A stretch of 64,000 nt of DNA from Hyaloscypha bicolor E (GCF_002865645.1 NW_020194659.1:314688-378687); one strand, 5' to 3'. Shown: positions 21,030-33,047, counted from the first letter of the stretch. Program-made: numbers and translations. The notes: generated by a model from the sequence alone, not told the origin.

Positions 21030-21228
21030 TATATACACCCAGTATATAAACTACAGTGTACCAGCGTACACTCAATTCTAACACCCCTTAAGTGGGTCTG
21101 TGGCCACGTGATCTCGAAATTGAACCTCGGCTTCAGCCTCGCCAGCCGCGACATCCAAAAATTTCGACTTCAACACTTCACAACGGCTCTCTTTGACAAC
21201 TTCCCCCCCCCCCCCCCAAACCGCCAAC

Positions 21229-22527
21229 ATGGAGTTCATGGCCGCCCTCCGCTCGACCTTCGACGATGCCAAACCTTCCCTCTTCGAACTCCTCTCCGAA
21301 GCCCAACTCGCCGGCCTCCTCCCACCCTCCCTGCGTTACCTCCTCTCCGTCGCAACCCACCGACATCCGCGCTACCTCCTACGCGTCCTCAACTCCTTCG
21401 ATGAACTCTACGCCCTCCTCATGCTCCTCGTAGAACGGCACTATCTCAAAACCCACAGCGGCGGCTTCACAGAAAACTTCTACGGCCTCAAACGCGAAAA
21501 AGCATTATCCGTTGGCGAGATCCCACGCGCAAGCATCGCAGCGCCGTCCCACGTCCGCGAAGCCCTCACACTCACATCGACCGACGTATGGAAGAATTTA
21601 GCGGTGATGGTAGGCCTGCCATACCTAAAGCGCAAGCTGGACGAGAGTTACGATATCAATGCGCCGCGGGCGCTGCTGGGAGCGAATTACACGCGCATGC
21701 CGACGAACCCGACCCTCAAGCAGAGATTCATGCACTATTATCGCTGGTTCCTAAGGAATGTGTACCCGAGTGTTAACGCGGCATATTATTTCTCGATGCT
21801 GGCGTTTAATGTGGCGTATTTGTTTGATAATAGCAAGTATCATTCGCCGTTCATGTGGTTGATTGGAACGAGGATGAGGAGGTTGGGAGAGGCGGATTAT
21901 AGGGCTATTGCTGCATTGGGGGAGACGAAGGGAGGGGCTGCTGGGAGTAACTTGGGAGTTACAAGCATAATGAATCCGAGGGTCTTTGGAAGCAGGGTGT
22001 TGGGGAGTTTGAAGATCTTGCTACCGACAAGTATATTTGCGTTGAAGTTTTTAGAGTGGTGGCATGCGTCGGACTTTGCAAGGCAATTATCGAGGAAAGC
22101 TGCAGAGGGGATTGAATTGCCACCGCCAATTATATCAGGACTCTCGACCTTGACGATCAAGTTCGGTCCTGTGGCACAAAAGAAGGGAACATTATCCACA
22201 GAAGAGAAGCCGAAGGAAGAGAGTACAGAAATTGAAAACCCGCCAATAGCAGCGCTATCACTGCTCCCCATATTTACAGTTCCTCCGCCGCAGGATTCGG
22301 ACTTATGTCCCATTTGCCAGCAAGAGATTACAACGGCAACAGCTTGCCAAACCGGATTCGTTTTCTGCTATACATGTATACATAGGTGGTTAGAAGGGAA
22401 CCATGATAAACAAGAGGAATTCATGAAAGATAAGGAGGGGAAGTGGGAAAGTGGGAAAGGTCGCTGTGCCGTAACTGGGAGGAGGGTGTTAGGTGGCACG
22501 GAGGGGCTAAGGAGGGTTATGGTATAA
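21229..22527 (+). CDS. pex12: Peroxin-12, RING-type peroxisomal ubiquitin ligase subunit
   Basis: This is a single exon of 432 aa. The ATG at 21229 (CCAACATGG context) gives [22 protein letters not shown], the usual start of Pex12; an earlier in-frame ACG/ATG region lies in a poly-C tract. The N-terminal Pex2/Pex12 domain contains [32 protein letters not shown] and several membrane segments. The C-terminal RING reads [31 protein letters not shown] and then CAVTGRRV, the incomplete zinc-ligand pattern typical of Pex12. With Pex2 and Pex10 it forms the membrane complex that ubiquitinates the receptor Pex5 so that it can be recycled. The copia element ends only about 140 bp upstream, so the present promoter is partly repeat-derived. 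Confidence 0.93.
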   Translation: MEFMAALRSTFDDAKPSLFELLSEAQLAGLLPPSLRYLLSVATHRHPRYLLRVLNSFDELYALLMLLVERHYLKTHSGGFTENFYGLKREKALSVGEIPRASIAAPSHVREALTLTSTDVWKNLAVMVGLPYLKRKLDESYDINAPRALLGANYTRMPTNPTLKQRFMHYYRWFLRNVYPSVNAAYYFSMLAFNVAYLFDNSKYHSPFMWLIGTRMRRLGEADYRAIAALGETKGGAAGSNLGVTSIMNPRVFGSRVLGSLKILLPTSIFALKFLEWWHASDFARQLSRKAAEGIELPPPIISGLSTLTIKFGPVAQKKGTLSTEEKPKEESTEIENPPIAALSLLPIFTVPPPQDSDLCPICQQEITTATACQTGFVFCYTCIHRWLEGNHDKQEEFMKDKEGKWESGKGRCAVTGRRVLGGTEGLRRVMV

Positions 22528-22831
22528 CCAAAATATATCACTAATGATGAAATAACGAAATATGTGCCAAATTTAGAGGATAGGGGAAAGTGCCATGGAA
22601 AGTCCCCTTGTCCAGGGCGTGTTGAAACAGAAGAACCGTCCCATGCTACGCCACTGAAGAGGCGAGCACTTGTAAGATTTCTCTTCACTCTCGTTGAGCC
22701 GATAAATTTCCTCATAAATTTAGGTCTAACATTGTATCTTACCATACATTCGATAAACATTTAAGACCCCTCAAACACCTGATGGCCATCCTCGTCTCCC
22801 GTTCTCGACCACCAACTATTTCCAGTCGACC
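22528..22831. other. Short intergenic region
   Basis: This is the 3' flank of pex12 and the promoter of the first BTB gene. Nothing else is seen. Confidence 0.4.
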
Positions 22832-24057
22832 ATGAACCCAATGACGAACACTCAATTCCCCAAGGCCAACAGCTCGCCCTTTGATTTCACAGCCAATGCC
22901 CCGAATAGCGCAGAAACTTCCGCGATGGCCGCACCGAAGGATGCCCACCCGTTTGTTTTTGCAGACGGCACCACTCGAGTCATCGTAACGTACAAGAATG
23001 ACCACGTCGTTGGCAAGGTCTCGCCTCACGCAATGGCACTTGCTAGCCCTGTTTGGAAGAAGTTCATCTTCCCTCCCTTCCCTCAGAGATCGATGAAGGA
23101 CACCGCCGAGCCAAAGGGCGGCAAGATAGTAGTTGAGCCGGTGGAGGAGCTTGATTTCGCTGAAGATCCTGCGGAGGCACTGTTGATACTTCTCAATATT
23201 ACACACTTCCGGTTTACGGGCATTCCAACGAACCTCCCCTTGAACATCTTGTCGGGGATTGCCATCCTCTGCGATCAATATGATTGCGTTCACCTGGTCA
23301 AGCCTTGGTTGTCTCAATGGTTGGCAAATGAGAATTCGGAGTGGAAATCAACAGATCCAACACCGACAAGATTAGTTTTCGGAGCACGACCAGCACCACC
23401 AGCACCACCAGCACCACCTCGAGAGAAATGGCTCTTTATAGCTTGGGTCTTCGGTCGAGAGCAAGTCTTGAAGGATTTGGCTTCCTTACTCGTCCGCGAG
23501 ATTTCAACCTATAGCAAGGGAACTTGTGCAGCGCTGGCTGGTAATCATGGTCCAATGCCTCCTGGAATCATTGGTTTGTTGATATCTCTTTTTGAATAAT
23601 CGTTCCCTTTGTTCCTAAGCTAATACTTTCAACAGAGAGTATCCTCGTGTGTCGGCGGGTCACGATCGCCAGACTCCTTGCAATTACTGCTAAATGTGTC
23701 AGTCCCTTCACCGACGACCCTAATGATATCCTCTGTCTGTATATGAACGGCACCTGCGACGCAACTACGTATGGATCTCTCCTCCGCGGCCTCGACATTG
23801 CCAAAGTCAACCCGAAGATGAACGCGGAGGAATATCACAACTCGGTCAAGACCCTAAGCCAGGGGCTAAGCAATTTGGTTATTCACGTTCATCCTCCGAA
23901 TTACGGATCTTACGTTGCACAAGATCACAGTAACTGCTTCACCACCGATATCAAGAAAGAGGTCGAGGCAGTCATAGCAGGTATTGGAGATCCCGTTCTC
24001 GAAGACCATTACTTCCATATGAGAGTGCAGCAAGCAAAGTTGAGAGGGATGCTCTAG
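22832..24057 (+). CDS. Fungal BTB/POZ-domain protein, tandem copy 1
   Basis: I join 22832..23573 and 23636..24057 (387 aa). A leader of about 40 residues precedes the BTB fold. The fold has FADGTTRVIVTYKNDHVVGKVSPHAMALASPVWKKFIFPPF, then VEELDFAEDPAEALLILLNITHFRF, then AILCDQYDCVHLVKPWLSQWL. The BTB part is followed by an EKWLFIAWVFGREQVLKDLASLLVREIS block and, in exon 2, a conserved C-terminal part ending DPVLEDHYFHMRVQQAKL. A PAPPAPPAPP run (about 190-198) is specific to this copy. BTB domains mediate protein-protein contacts. These fungal single-BTB proteins have no established role. Two close relatives follow downstream in the same orientation, with the same C-terminal intron phase. Confidence 0.85.
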
Positions 24058-24515
24058 AATCTACCAGATCTCAGGAGGATATTGGCGACGTGGTTGGCAT
24101 GTAATTTTACTCATTTGGAATTGGAATTCAGGCTGCACTTCGGTGAAGAGATAATCAGGAAAGTTGATAGCAAAAACCTTCCATCGAGTAATTCTGGGTC
24201 TAAGGTGAAGCGAATTCTGACGGGAGCTACAACTTTCCACTAGGTTTGGTCAGAATAATTTCAAAGCTCAACTTTTCCTTCAACCTTTCTAGCTCGCAAC
24301 ACTACCTCCACCACTCATGCCCGAAGAACTTCGGGACCGCATCCCCATCTCCACTACCGAGTCATTGTTCTCAATTCAATTCAAACAATACTAACTCGTT
24401 GTACTCGCTTCAACTCGAAAATAGGTCCATTGTCTCCAATCCTACTCAGACAGCGTCGATTCATTGTTCCCAATCTAACTCCAACAAAATCAGCCTATTT
24501 CCTACTACCCGAAGA
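24058..24515. other. Intergenic between BTB copies 1 and 2
   Basis: The frame of the downstream gene stays open upstream to 24246, but that part is Ser/Asn/Thr rich and has no counterpart in the other copies, so I treat it as 5' leader. No repeat is seen. Confidence 0.4.
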
Positions 24516-25657
24516 ATGGCAGCGAAAGCTCCAACTTCACAATCCCTCTTCACTTTCGATCCCAGTGATGTTCGCCTCAAAGTCAAGTACAAAGGCGAGT
24601 CCATAACCGCTCATGTCTCATCATCCGCCATGTCATTTGCGAGCCCCTTCTGGAAGAAGTTCGTCTTTCAACCATGGAAGCCCGTTGCAGCCAAAAATTG
24701 GGCCACTGACTCGGACTCCACACCTGATGCCAAAAAGTGCAAGATCGCCGATCAAGACGACAGGAACAAAACAAAAAGCGGCTTGCCTGTGGAGGAGCTC
24801 GATTTTACCGGCGACAACGAAAAAGCGCTTCTAATCCTGCTTCGAATTGCTCACCTTCGCTTCCAAGATAACCCATCCACCCTGCCGTACCAGACACTCC
24901 TCCAGATTGCCGTGCTCTGTGACCAATACCAGTGCATCAATTTAGTTCGACCTTTGCTGCCTCAGTGGCTCGCCGATGAAGAAACATGGTCTCTTAGATC
25001 CCGTCAGGAGAACTGGCTGTTCATTGTATGGGTCTTCGGCAGAGAGAAAGTCTTCAAAGAATTGGCTACCAGGATGGTGCAAAGAGTTTCTGTAAGCCCA
25101 CTCACGAAAGTGGTATACGTAACTTCCTTGCACCAGCGTGGCAAGTACAAGGTCCCTGACCCTAGGCCCGACGGAATTATAAGTAAGTGTCAGCCTTATG
25201 AGTCTAAAAGGAGCTGTAACACCAAAAATGCTAATTGGTCATTTCTGTAGACCGCATGCTGGAATTCCGCAAGGAAGTCGTAAATCAGCTACTCGAAATT
25301 GCGCATGCCAAGTTCGACAAATGTCTTCAGTCAAAGGAGAGCCTCTGCCGCTTAGACGCTCATAATGCTCGTCCCGGAAATTGCGGTGCCATGGTACTTG
25401 GCTCTTTCATTCGGGCCTTACAAAGACTGGGCGTGTTACCGGAAGTTGCAGCAAATAGAATGAAAATTAACATTCTTAATATTAGTATCGAGGAGTTAGC
25501 TCACAAGCTCAGCACCTTGGCCATCAAAAGTCCACATTCTCTATACTCCGTTTCTCCAATTAAGGAACAAATTGCAGAAAAGCTCCGATCAATGCCGGAC
25601 CCGGTTCTCGACTCTCACCGTCAACATATGAAAGTACAAAGTGGAATGGGGCAATGA
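24516..25657 (+). CDS. Fungal BTB/POZ-domain protein, tandem copy 2
   Basis: I join 24516..25182 and 25251..25657 (357 aa). The start MAAKAPTSQSLFTFDPSDVRLKV aligns with the BTB start of the other copies. The BTB motifs are ITAHVSSSAMSFASPFWKKFVFQPW, VEELDFTGDNEKALLILLRIAHLRF and AVLCDQYQCINLVRPLLPQWL, followed by ENWLFIVWVFGREKVFKELATRM. Exon 2 (MLEFRKEVVNQLLEIAHAKF ... DPVLDSHRQHMKVQ) matches the ends of copies 1 and 3. A Lys/Asp-rich insert (about 60-85) separates two BTB strands and is unique to this copy. The function is unknown. Confidence 0.85.
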
Positions 25658-26329
25658 AGTTAGGTTAGCCGTTAAGAGCCGCCCTTGGATATTTTAGTAA
25701 TGGTGGAGATATGGAGGGAAAGAGAGTGATACAGAAATTTGGATCGGGCTCTGCTATACAAAGAGACTTCAAGCAGTGCTTCGGCAATAGGCAATAGGGG
25801 AGCAGGTCAACCAATTCCTACAAGCTGCGCAAATCATTTTCAAATGATCGTAATTGGGACAAGTCCTCTTGTTTTGTGCTTCCTCCCTCGATGTTCCGAG
25901 TAACTTTAAAACATTGCGTGGAATCGCTCTGCTTTGAACAAATCATATGATTTACAATCAATTTGAAATAGTTAGAAGGTGTCCGGAAATGGTACTTGGA
26001 CTGCCAATGTCGGAGTTAAAGGTCTGTAAACTATTTGGAACACTGGGTCGGACTCATCACCTTTAGAACGATATTCACTTTAAGCAAATCTCCCGTTAAA
26101 TCTCCCGACCATAAATTTACTTTCGCCCGTCAGTTTTACATTCCCTCCTCCTTCCACCAAGCCCTTGTACCAACAATCCCACAACATCACAAAGCAACGA
26201 CAACGGAATTGTAGCTCCACTCCGGGAGCATCGCTAGACGCAAATTTACATTCGCAACAGCGTCATTCTAACGGCACTCCAAATACACATTTGACGAAGA
26301 CGAACGATCAGCCTAGACGCCAAGTTAAC
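25658..26329. other. Intergenic between BTB copies 2 and 3
   Basis: The open frame upstream of 26330 (from 26165) is Gln/Asn/Ser rich and likely an untranslated leader. No other feature is supported. Confidence 0.4.
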
Positions 26330-27575
26330 ATGGTTGAACCAAATACCTCTGGTCCTTTGAAGACGGACGACTTTACTTTTGACTGCGGTGACGTAGACAT
26401 CAAGGTGAAACTGAGCAGTGAAGATACGATTACCGTTGGAAAAGTATCCTCGAGCGCAATGGCAATGGCCAGTCCCGTCTGGAAGAAGTTCGTCTATCCT
26501 CCATTCTCGAGAATTCAGGGCTGGCACTCTACCGGTGGTGTCACTATCAAGGAACTGGACTTCACGGAAGATTACCCCTTGGCACTACTGATTCTGCTTC
26601 GAGTCGCCCATTTACGCTTTAGGGCCGTTCCAGTTTCGCCTTCGTAAGTCGAATTCAATATTCTACTGCCTTTAGGACAATGGACAAAGCTAATAACAAT
26701 AATATTATCAGGTTTGAGCTGTTGGTGCAACTTGCAACTCTTTGTGATGAATACGATTGCGTCGACCTGGTTAAACCGTGGTATCATACTTGGTTTGCGA
26801 ACTGGGAGTCTAAGCCACTTGAGTATGGACAGGAGAAAGAGAGTTTATTGATTGCATGGACTTTTGGCATGGAGAAGTCCGTAGAATCTTTGACCAAGAA
26901 TTTGGTGAGGGAACTCTCCATCAACGAGGATGGAAAGGCAAACTTTGGGATCATCGAAGGAGACATACTCCCAATTCCGCAAAGTCTCATTGGTAAGTTA
27001 CCTCCACTTGATTGGTCTTGCTGGAGCTAGTCTTCCGAGTCACGACAACTGACCAACTTATTACTTTAGAGAACATTCTCAAAGTTCGCTTGGCCACGAT
27101 TGACCTGCTCCTTGATATTCCCTACAGTCGCATGGAGCTGTACGAGACGAAGAGTAGTGGGTTTTGCAAAAGAAACAAGGAGCACTGTGAGATATTGTGC
27201 TACGGTTCCCTTCTTAAAGGCCTCCAGAATACTGGAATTTGGCCGCGGCCGAAGGCTCAAGACGTTCACATCAGTGTTAACCAACTTTCCTCGGCACTCA
27301 ACGGCTGCAAGATATATACCCTCAACAACCACACCGACTGCTTCTGTACCTCCAAAATACGAAAGTACGTAGGTAGTGTCATCTCGAGCCTTGAAAGCCC
27401 GCTTCTCGATTCGCATCGTCAACAGCTGAGAGCAAGAAGCCAGGAGGGAAAGGAGCACGAGTCTTCAGCATTAGACACAATTCTTGAATCACCTCGGGCA
27501 ACAACACAGTGGAAGCAATCAATCCTGGGACGAATGCTTCACGGAAAGATGTTTTCCAGCGGAGGAAAAAAATGA
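26330..27575 (+). CDS. Fungal BTB/POZ-domain protein, tandem copy 3
   Basis: I join 26330..26643, 26712..26992 and 27070..27575 (366 aa). The start MVEPNTSGPLKTDDFTFDCGD leads into VDIKVKLSSEDTITVGKVSSSAMAMASPVWKKFVYPPF, then IKELDFTEDYPLALLILLRVAHLRF and, after an intron, LATLCDEYDCVDLVKPWYHTW. The SLLIAWTFGMEKSVESLTKNLVREL block and the C-terminal ENILKVRLATIDLLLDIPYSRM ... SPLLDSHRQQLRARS part match the other copies. It has one more intron than its sisters, inside the BTB domain, and a longer tail. The last intron sits at the same place and phase as in copies 1 and 2, which supports origin by tandem duplication. Confidence 0.85.
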
Positions 27576-28407
27576 GAAAGGGGACGAAGCGCAAAATTTG
27601 CGATTGTCAGACTGGCAATGGCCATCTTGGAGACCGAATTCAATGCATTTTGTGTGAGAGAAACGTTCAGAAGTAGTGTGTGCTAGACATGTGAAAGTTG
27701 CCACTTGGACTGGAAGGAGTCGGGGAACGGCGAGCGAGAATTCAGACCTTCTTCCCTCCTATGTTGATGGCTTTTATTTTCGTTATCAGGTCCTGAAGGT
27801 ATATAGAGGGGGTTAATTTCGCGAGCCTCCACGGCAGTCTTCGGAGGACTTGCAGTCATCACCCCAATACACATCATGTCGCTTTATCCAACCAGACTCA
27901 CTCGGCTTCTGGCTGCATCGCTTTTTGCTACCTCCATTGCATTAATCCTCGCGTGGCTCATGGATGCTGCTGAAAGGAAGACATAATCGCTAGTACCGCC
28001 GCGTACGCCGCTGTGCTTGTTGTGTTTGTTGGTACGGCCACTACAGCTATTTAGGCAGCCTCTCAAGGAGACGGGAGGGAAGTTTGAGGATCGAAAAGGG
28101 TGGCCTTTGGATTTAGGAGGAAGAAGACTCTGTTCGGCTCTTGATCCCGAGTAATAGGTGAGGGATATTTGCCATCAAGGCTTCACCTTCGAATAACACA
28201 AATAATAGATCAATTTCGGCGTTGGCCAAAAGTGCACTCCCCTGTTCCGTGATATTCTTCCTCGCCCGAGATACTTTCTCGAGCGACTTTCGTAGTTTAT
28301 TTGAGATTCCCAGTCCTCCTTCTCGTATATGGTCAAAGTCTATTTTCAATACCGCTTTCACCCTTGTACGGAGATCATGGGCAGTTCGCATGGAAGGTAC
28401 AGTGAGG
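27576..28407. other. Intergenic, 0.8 kb
   Basis: Short open frames on both strands (for example 28113-28391 minus) have no recognisable domain. No supported gene is present. Confidence 0.4.
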
Positions 28408-28866
28408 GGACATTGAAATTAGCCCGTTTACTAAAACCCCACCAAAATCAGCTATTTTTCACCCTTTTCACCAAGCGATAACTTTACAACCACACCCGGT
28501 GCAAACTTAGTACTTATTTTCGGTAGAGAATCAAAGCCTGGGAACCCCCCTTTTAAATATAATTTAATACATTTAAATCGCGCATTAAGTTATATAGCTT
28601 TAAAAATTTAGTGATTTGATTTTCCTAAATTTTCGCTTAATTTTGGTGTAAAATTACGAAAATCAAAGAAGTCTCTTATAATCTAATAAACCATTTCACG
28701 AGAACGACCTAAATTAAAAAGCTGAATTGAGTAATTTAAAGGGCTAGTTCGATTTAAGAGATCTGCTAATTACGATTCTTAATTAGAAGGTGGGGTTATA
28801 GTTTTCTTTTGAAGTGGTTCAGTGAGTTTTGGCTGTAAAAGAGCGTTCGGGCTAATTTCAATGTCC
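28408..28866. mobile_element. 459-bp AT-rich TIR element remnant
   Basis: The ends are 19-bp inverted repeats: GGACATTGAAATTAGCCCG at 28408-28426 and its complement at 28848-28866. A second subterminal inverted pair (AACCCCACC near 28433 and GGTGGGGTT near 28789) follows. The inside is AT-rich with no coding potential. I could not identify a target-site duplication, so exact borders and superfamily are open. Confidence 0.65.
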
Positions 28867-30585
28867 TAGTACTGTATACGAGAAGCGAGACGTCCCGAGA
28901 TTTTTCAGCCTCGAATGCTTGAGAAATCAAGTCCGTATGACCGCAGCCCCCAGCAAGCATAAAACTTGCGCAGATTATTTGCACCGAGTCTTACAGTCTC
29001 ACTAGAGTCCGACATTCTCGAACACCCGCAAATATTTCCTCAAAAACTAGCTTAATTCAGATAATTTGTAATCGTTATCCTTCGGCGTTTCGGGTCTCCG
29101 ATGTCAGCAACTACTGACGTGCTCAGAGGAACCACACTAAAACTTTGCCGCACAGTAAGAGCATGATCGCCATGCTGACAGGCTTGTCACAAGTCCTCAC
29201 TTGTGTTGATCTTGGCATTGCGTATCCTACTGATGGTCTGACGTCAAGATACGAGTGACCAGGGCGTGTATCTGTCACGTGACGTTACAGACAGCAACGG
29301 AAGAAAAGGCAGCGATAGGAAGCAGTATCTGGGCTTGGAAATACAAGCAGAGCCAGCCGCTGGGCAAGAATGCTCAATATAAGATTGTGGTCGTGGTAAG
29401 CCCGTACCACTGTGCTCTGCCCCTTTTTTACACTTCATCTTCGCCCCCATCTTGAAAGCATGATAGGCTCACGTTTGGCGGCCTGGCAGTTTTTGTCGAA
29501 GTTTCTAAGTGCTGACAACCTCGCTTTGCAGACCAATGAAAGGCATAGCTCGCAACGTTACACAAAGGGGAGGCCGGTGATCACTGAGACGGGAGGGGAA
29601 GAATTAAAGTTAGAACTCGGTGCTTTGCTGCGTTCTCGGGACCAATGCGGGTTAATTGCGGAAATCAGGGCTACCAGTTTCCTGGGATTTTTCTTGCACA
29701 ACTCCTGCACAAGGAGGATAAAACCGACCAGTGCAGGTCAAGGGCATCCATGAAGGGCCTTACCCGGTCGATCTGAAACCTACCTGGAGTGCTGTAGGTG
29801 GGCTGTACGAGCAGAGCACGTGATGGCTAAGCACTAACAACCTCATCATATTGAAAGTAAGCTTCTTATTCGCTTGTCGTATAGGGTTTATTGTGGATAC
29901 AGCCAATTTCCATGGTCATATTGCCATTATTTGCCATCAGCCTCACGCAACCCTTCGGCCAGCTGTTGAGTCTGCCTTTCGCTCCCAGGACCCCCTCATC
30001 CACCGTCGACCATTTTTGACAGCTTGCCAGCCTGCGATCCAAGCGCAATATCTAAGTCGATGCCAAGGTGCGAGGAGTCCGAACGGCTGGCCCTTCGCTG
30101 GCTTACTTATACGAGAATTGGGGGTTGATTGGCATGCATAACGGGCCCCTGTCCAGTAAGCGCTGACGCTGATCCGGGGATCGACGGATTTGGAACACCC
30201 TGCTTGCCCTACTCGCGCATTTCCTATCAAAGGGACCTTTGTGCCACCGATGCGTCCCACTCCCACTCCCACCACTGCCACAGAGCAGCTGAGGTGAGAG
30301 GGCGGCCCTTGTCAGCGTGTATCACAGATCAAACCCGATGCGACTCATCGCCGCTGATTCGTGATCTCGACGGCCGGGCCAGGGGCCCAGTAGACGAGAT
30401 CTCTCCTCTGATTATTGTTCCGAGTCAGCACAGCTTGCCATGCCATGCCACATTGCCAGCCATGCCAGCGAGATGGCGCCGGCCTGCTCGCGGCTCAATC
30501 TTTATAAGGCTGCCCGTTGTCCACTTTTGCTATTCTGGTTTGACTTCGCTGATGTTACGTCTATCGAGAGTTCACGAGCGCCCTG
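28867..30585. other. Intergenic, 1.7 kb
   Basis: Several short open frames (29412-29753, 29851-30141, 30129-30620) overlap one another and show no domain or consistent splice structure. The last 300 bp are presumably the promoter of the zinc-cluster gene. I see no supported gene. Confidence 0.4.
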
Positions 30586-32481
30586 ATGGCAGAGAAAGTG
30601 GCAGACCTTTCAAAACTTGACACCGAGGTCAAGGTCAAGAAGACGAGGGCCAGCAAGCCAAAGGTCAAAACCGGCTGCCAGACATGCAAGTTCGTATTCG
30701 CATTTACTTCATTCTTATTCGTTGTTCTGCTGGATGATGCAGCCTTGTTTGGCGAGGCGGAAGTTCAAGGTTGAGGAGGATATAGCTAAGCTCGTTCAAC
30801 AACTAGAATACGGCGCGTCAAATGCGATGAGACTAAGCCCAGCTGTCTGCGTTGCGTGAGATTCGGTCACCAATGTGACGGCTACTCGAACAAATCTCCT
30901 TCCAAACCCGGTTTGTCATCGAAAAGTTCCCGGACTCTAGTCCCCAAATCCCCCACCCAAAGCCCCCTCTCGCCGGCCACATCGCACTTGAACGCCTTTA
31001 GTCCAATATCATCTTGCACTACAACAAAATTATACCCCTCACCACCGCGAAATTTATTTCAAAACCAGCATGAGTCCGAAGCCTTCCAAACATTTTGCAC
31101 GCGGACGTCATATCAACTATCATCTGCCTTCTCCTCAGATCTATGGACCCGTCTCATGGTCCAAGCATGCGAGACCGATCCATCGATCAGACATGCAGTT
31201 ATAGCAATAGGGGCATTGAATCTCACAGCTCCTTTGCCCGGGCCGGATAGTTCAGTCGGGACACTGAAACACAACTTTGCGTTCCGGCAATACAGTAAAG
31301 CACTTTGTCTGCTGCGGCGAGATGTCGCGGGAGGAATGTGTGATTTGCGCACCACGCTGATTGCGTGTTTGCTATTCTACTGCTTTGAGTCGTTCCACGG
31401 CTACCACGAGCTTGCGATTTCGCAAGTTTATTCAGGCCTTAAATTGATCCGCGAATGGACAACCTCTTACTACAAGCCAGATGACAGCGGAAGGCGGCGA
31501 ACGAGAATAGGAAGTGAGGATCCCTATACAGTTGAAGAGGACATCCTGCGCGCGTTTAGCAATCTGGAAATCCAGGTCATGACATACGCCGATGGACGAA
31601 GTAGGGAAGCGCACGAGCACTACCGGCATATTGGGCAAGAGACAATCGACGACATGCCTCCAATTTTCGGGAGTCTGCAAGAATCAAGAGCGGTGTTGGA
31701 ATTGGTGATTCGAAGAAGCATGCACTGGCTCCGCAGCACCATGCGTTTGCAAAACTTCTCAACGCCCTCCGGCAGCCCGAACGGATCCCCCACTTGGGGC
31801 GAAGCCTCGGATTCTCACCCATTCTCCCTTTTCTTTGATGTGGACCCTACTTTTGAGGAGCGACTGGAGACGATGAAAGAATACGAGCGGTGGGACGACG
31901 CTTTTAGACCCCTGCTAAACCGCTCGAGGAGTCGGTCTGCACCCGAGGAGGACTTTTTACTTGCTTCTACACTCCGGTTACACTGGTTGTCCGGATATTT
32001 ATCAATCGCTTCTAATAACAGTTACTCGAGCCTTGTCAACAACGGTCGTTTCACAACCGAGCTGGAAGAGCTGGTTGGCATTTCTAGAATTCTGCTCGGC
32101 AGGGGGGAGGAGCTGGGTAATGGGGGGTTCGTCTTCGACATGCAGATTATTGTTCCGCTGATGACTGTCGGCTGGATTTATCGCCACCGAGCATTACGGA
32201 GCGAAGCGATCGAGCTGCTTCTACGGAGTCCGAGAAAAGAGGGCGTTTGGGATGGGATTGTGGTTGGGAAAATTATGGCTTGGCTGGCCCGCATTGAAGA
32301 GGAAGGTCTGGATGACGAGGCCAGTGAGGACGAGGATTACGTGCCAGAGTGGGCGGCGGCACGGTGCATCAAGATGAGTTTCGACACTGAACGCCGCGAA
32401 GCCAGCGTCTCTTGTTTGCAGCCAGTACGGGGATCTCCAAGTGGAGAGGAGGTTCGGAGGGAGGCGATTATACCATGGTGA
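30586..32481 (+). CDS. Zn2Cys6 binuclear-cluster transcription factor
   Basis: I join 30586..30689 and 30807..32481 (592 aa). The intron lies inside the zinc cluster. The spliced frame gives CQTCK-IRRVKCDETKPSCLRCVRFGHQCDGY, the six-cysteine pattern that binds CGG-type DNA, preceded by a basic KKTRASKPKVKTG. After a Ser/Pro-rich linker comes a fungal-specific regulatory region (fungal_trans_2/DUF3468 type) with FQTFCTRTSYQLSSAFSSDLW, ACETDPSIRHAVIAIGAL and LLRRDVAGGMCDLRTTLIACLLFYCFE. An acidic patch (EEEGLDDEASEDEDYVPEW) is near the C-terminus. It is nuclear with unknown targets. It is 15 kb from the candidate biosynthetic block, with the copia island and pex12 between, so it is not an obvious cluster regulator. 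Confidence 0.9.
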
Positions 32482-33047
32482 AAGTTGAGTTTAGTTTAAA
32501 TGAAAAAGTGAGGGTTTGGATCCTCCCGGTTTGATCGCCCGTTCCAAATGTTTATTGGTCACATCCTCAACCAGACACAAATACGAACCCACGAACTTTG
32601 CCCGAACTCATCCTTGGAAGACGAAAATGGAGGGTTCAGAGCACCGTCATGTTGGTGTTGGCAATCAAACACACAAGTCTGACACCTTGAGGCCGCAAAC
32701 ATTCGCAGGACAATCTATTTACATTACCCCGCATAATACGACAATTTGGATCGTCTGGGTATTCTCCGCTGCGGGGACAATTCTCGTGCCTGGCGTACTC
32801 AAATGATGGGAGGCCAAGAGCTCAGCTACTTTTCAGGAGTTTTCCAGCCAAAGAAGCTGCTTCAATTGTTGACTTGTAAAACATTCGTCCAATAGACACG
32901 CATTGCTCTCCGATGAAGTAAAAAAGGGGGCAGTCGCCGACCTGACGTCCATTTCTACCTGATTAGGCCATTTTTGCGAACAAGAAGCTTGTGCCTACTT
33001 CCGGAGGAATCTTGTTATTTGGAGACCGCAGGGTTGATACGCACGTC

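Larger units (their letters stand above)
16832..21083 (-). mobile_element. Ty1/copia LTR retrotransposon, degenerate and deleted for reverse transcriptase
   Basis: Two direct LTR copies begin TGTTGCGATGTTTTGG and end near CTAACA/CCAACA. The element is flanked by the 5-bp target duplication CCCCT (16827-16831 and 21084-21088). On the minus strand the inside reads gag, then a CCHC zinc knuckle, then the protease-region start and integrase. After the integrase only a linker remains before the left LTR, so RT and RNase H are missing. In-frame stops are mostly TAG where a CAG codon fits, as expected from RIP-like decay. The right LTR is interrupted by other insertions. Confidence 0.9.
20278..21083 (-). 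repeat. Copia LTR, right copy, split by nested insertions
   Basis: LTR sequence occupies 20278-20338 and resumes at 21030. The two halves together give about 113 bp matching the left LTR. Confidence 0.85.

Noticed and set aside
30129..30620. 163-codon plus-strand frame overlapping the zinc-cluster start
   Set aside because: Composition is random-like, it has no domain, and it overlaps the ATG of the well-supported Zn2Cys6 gene.
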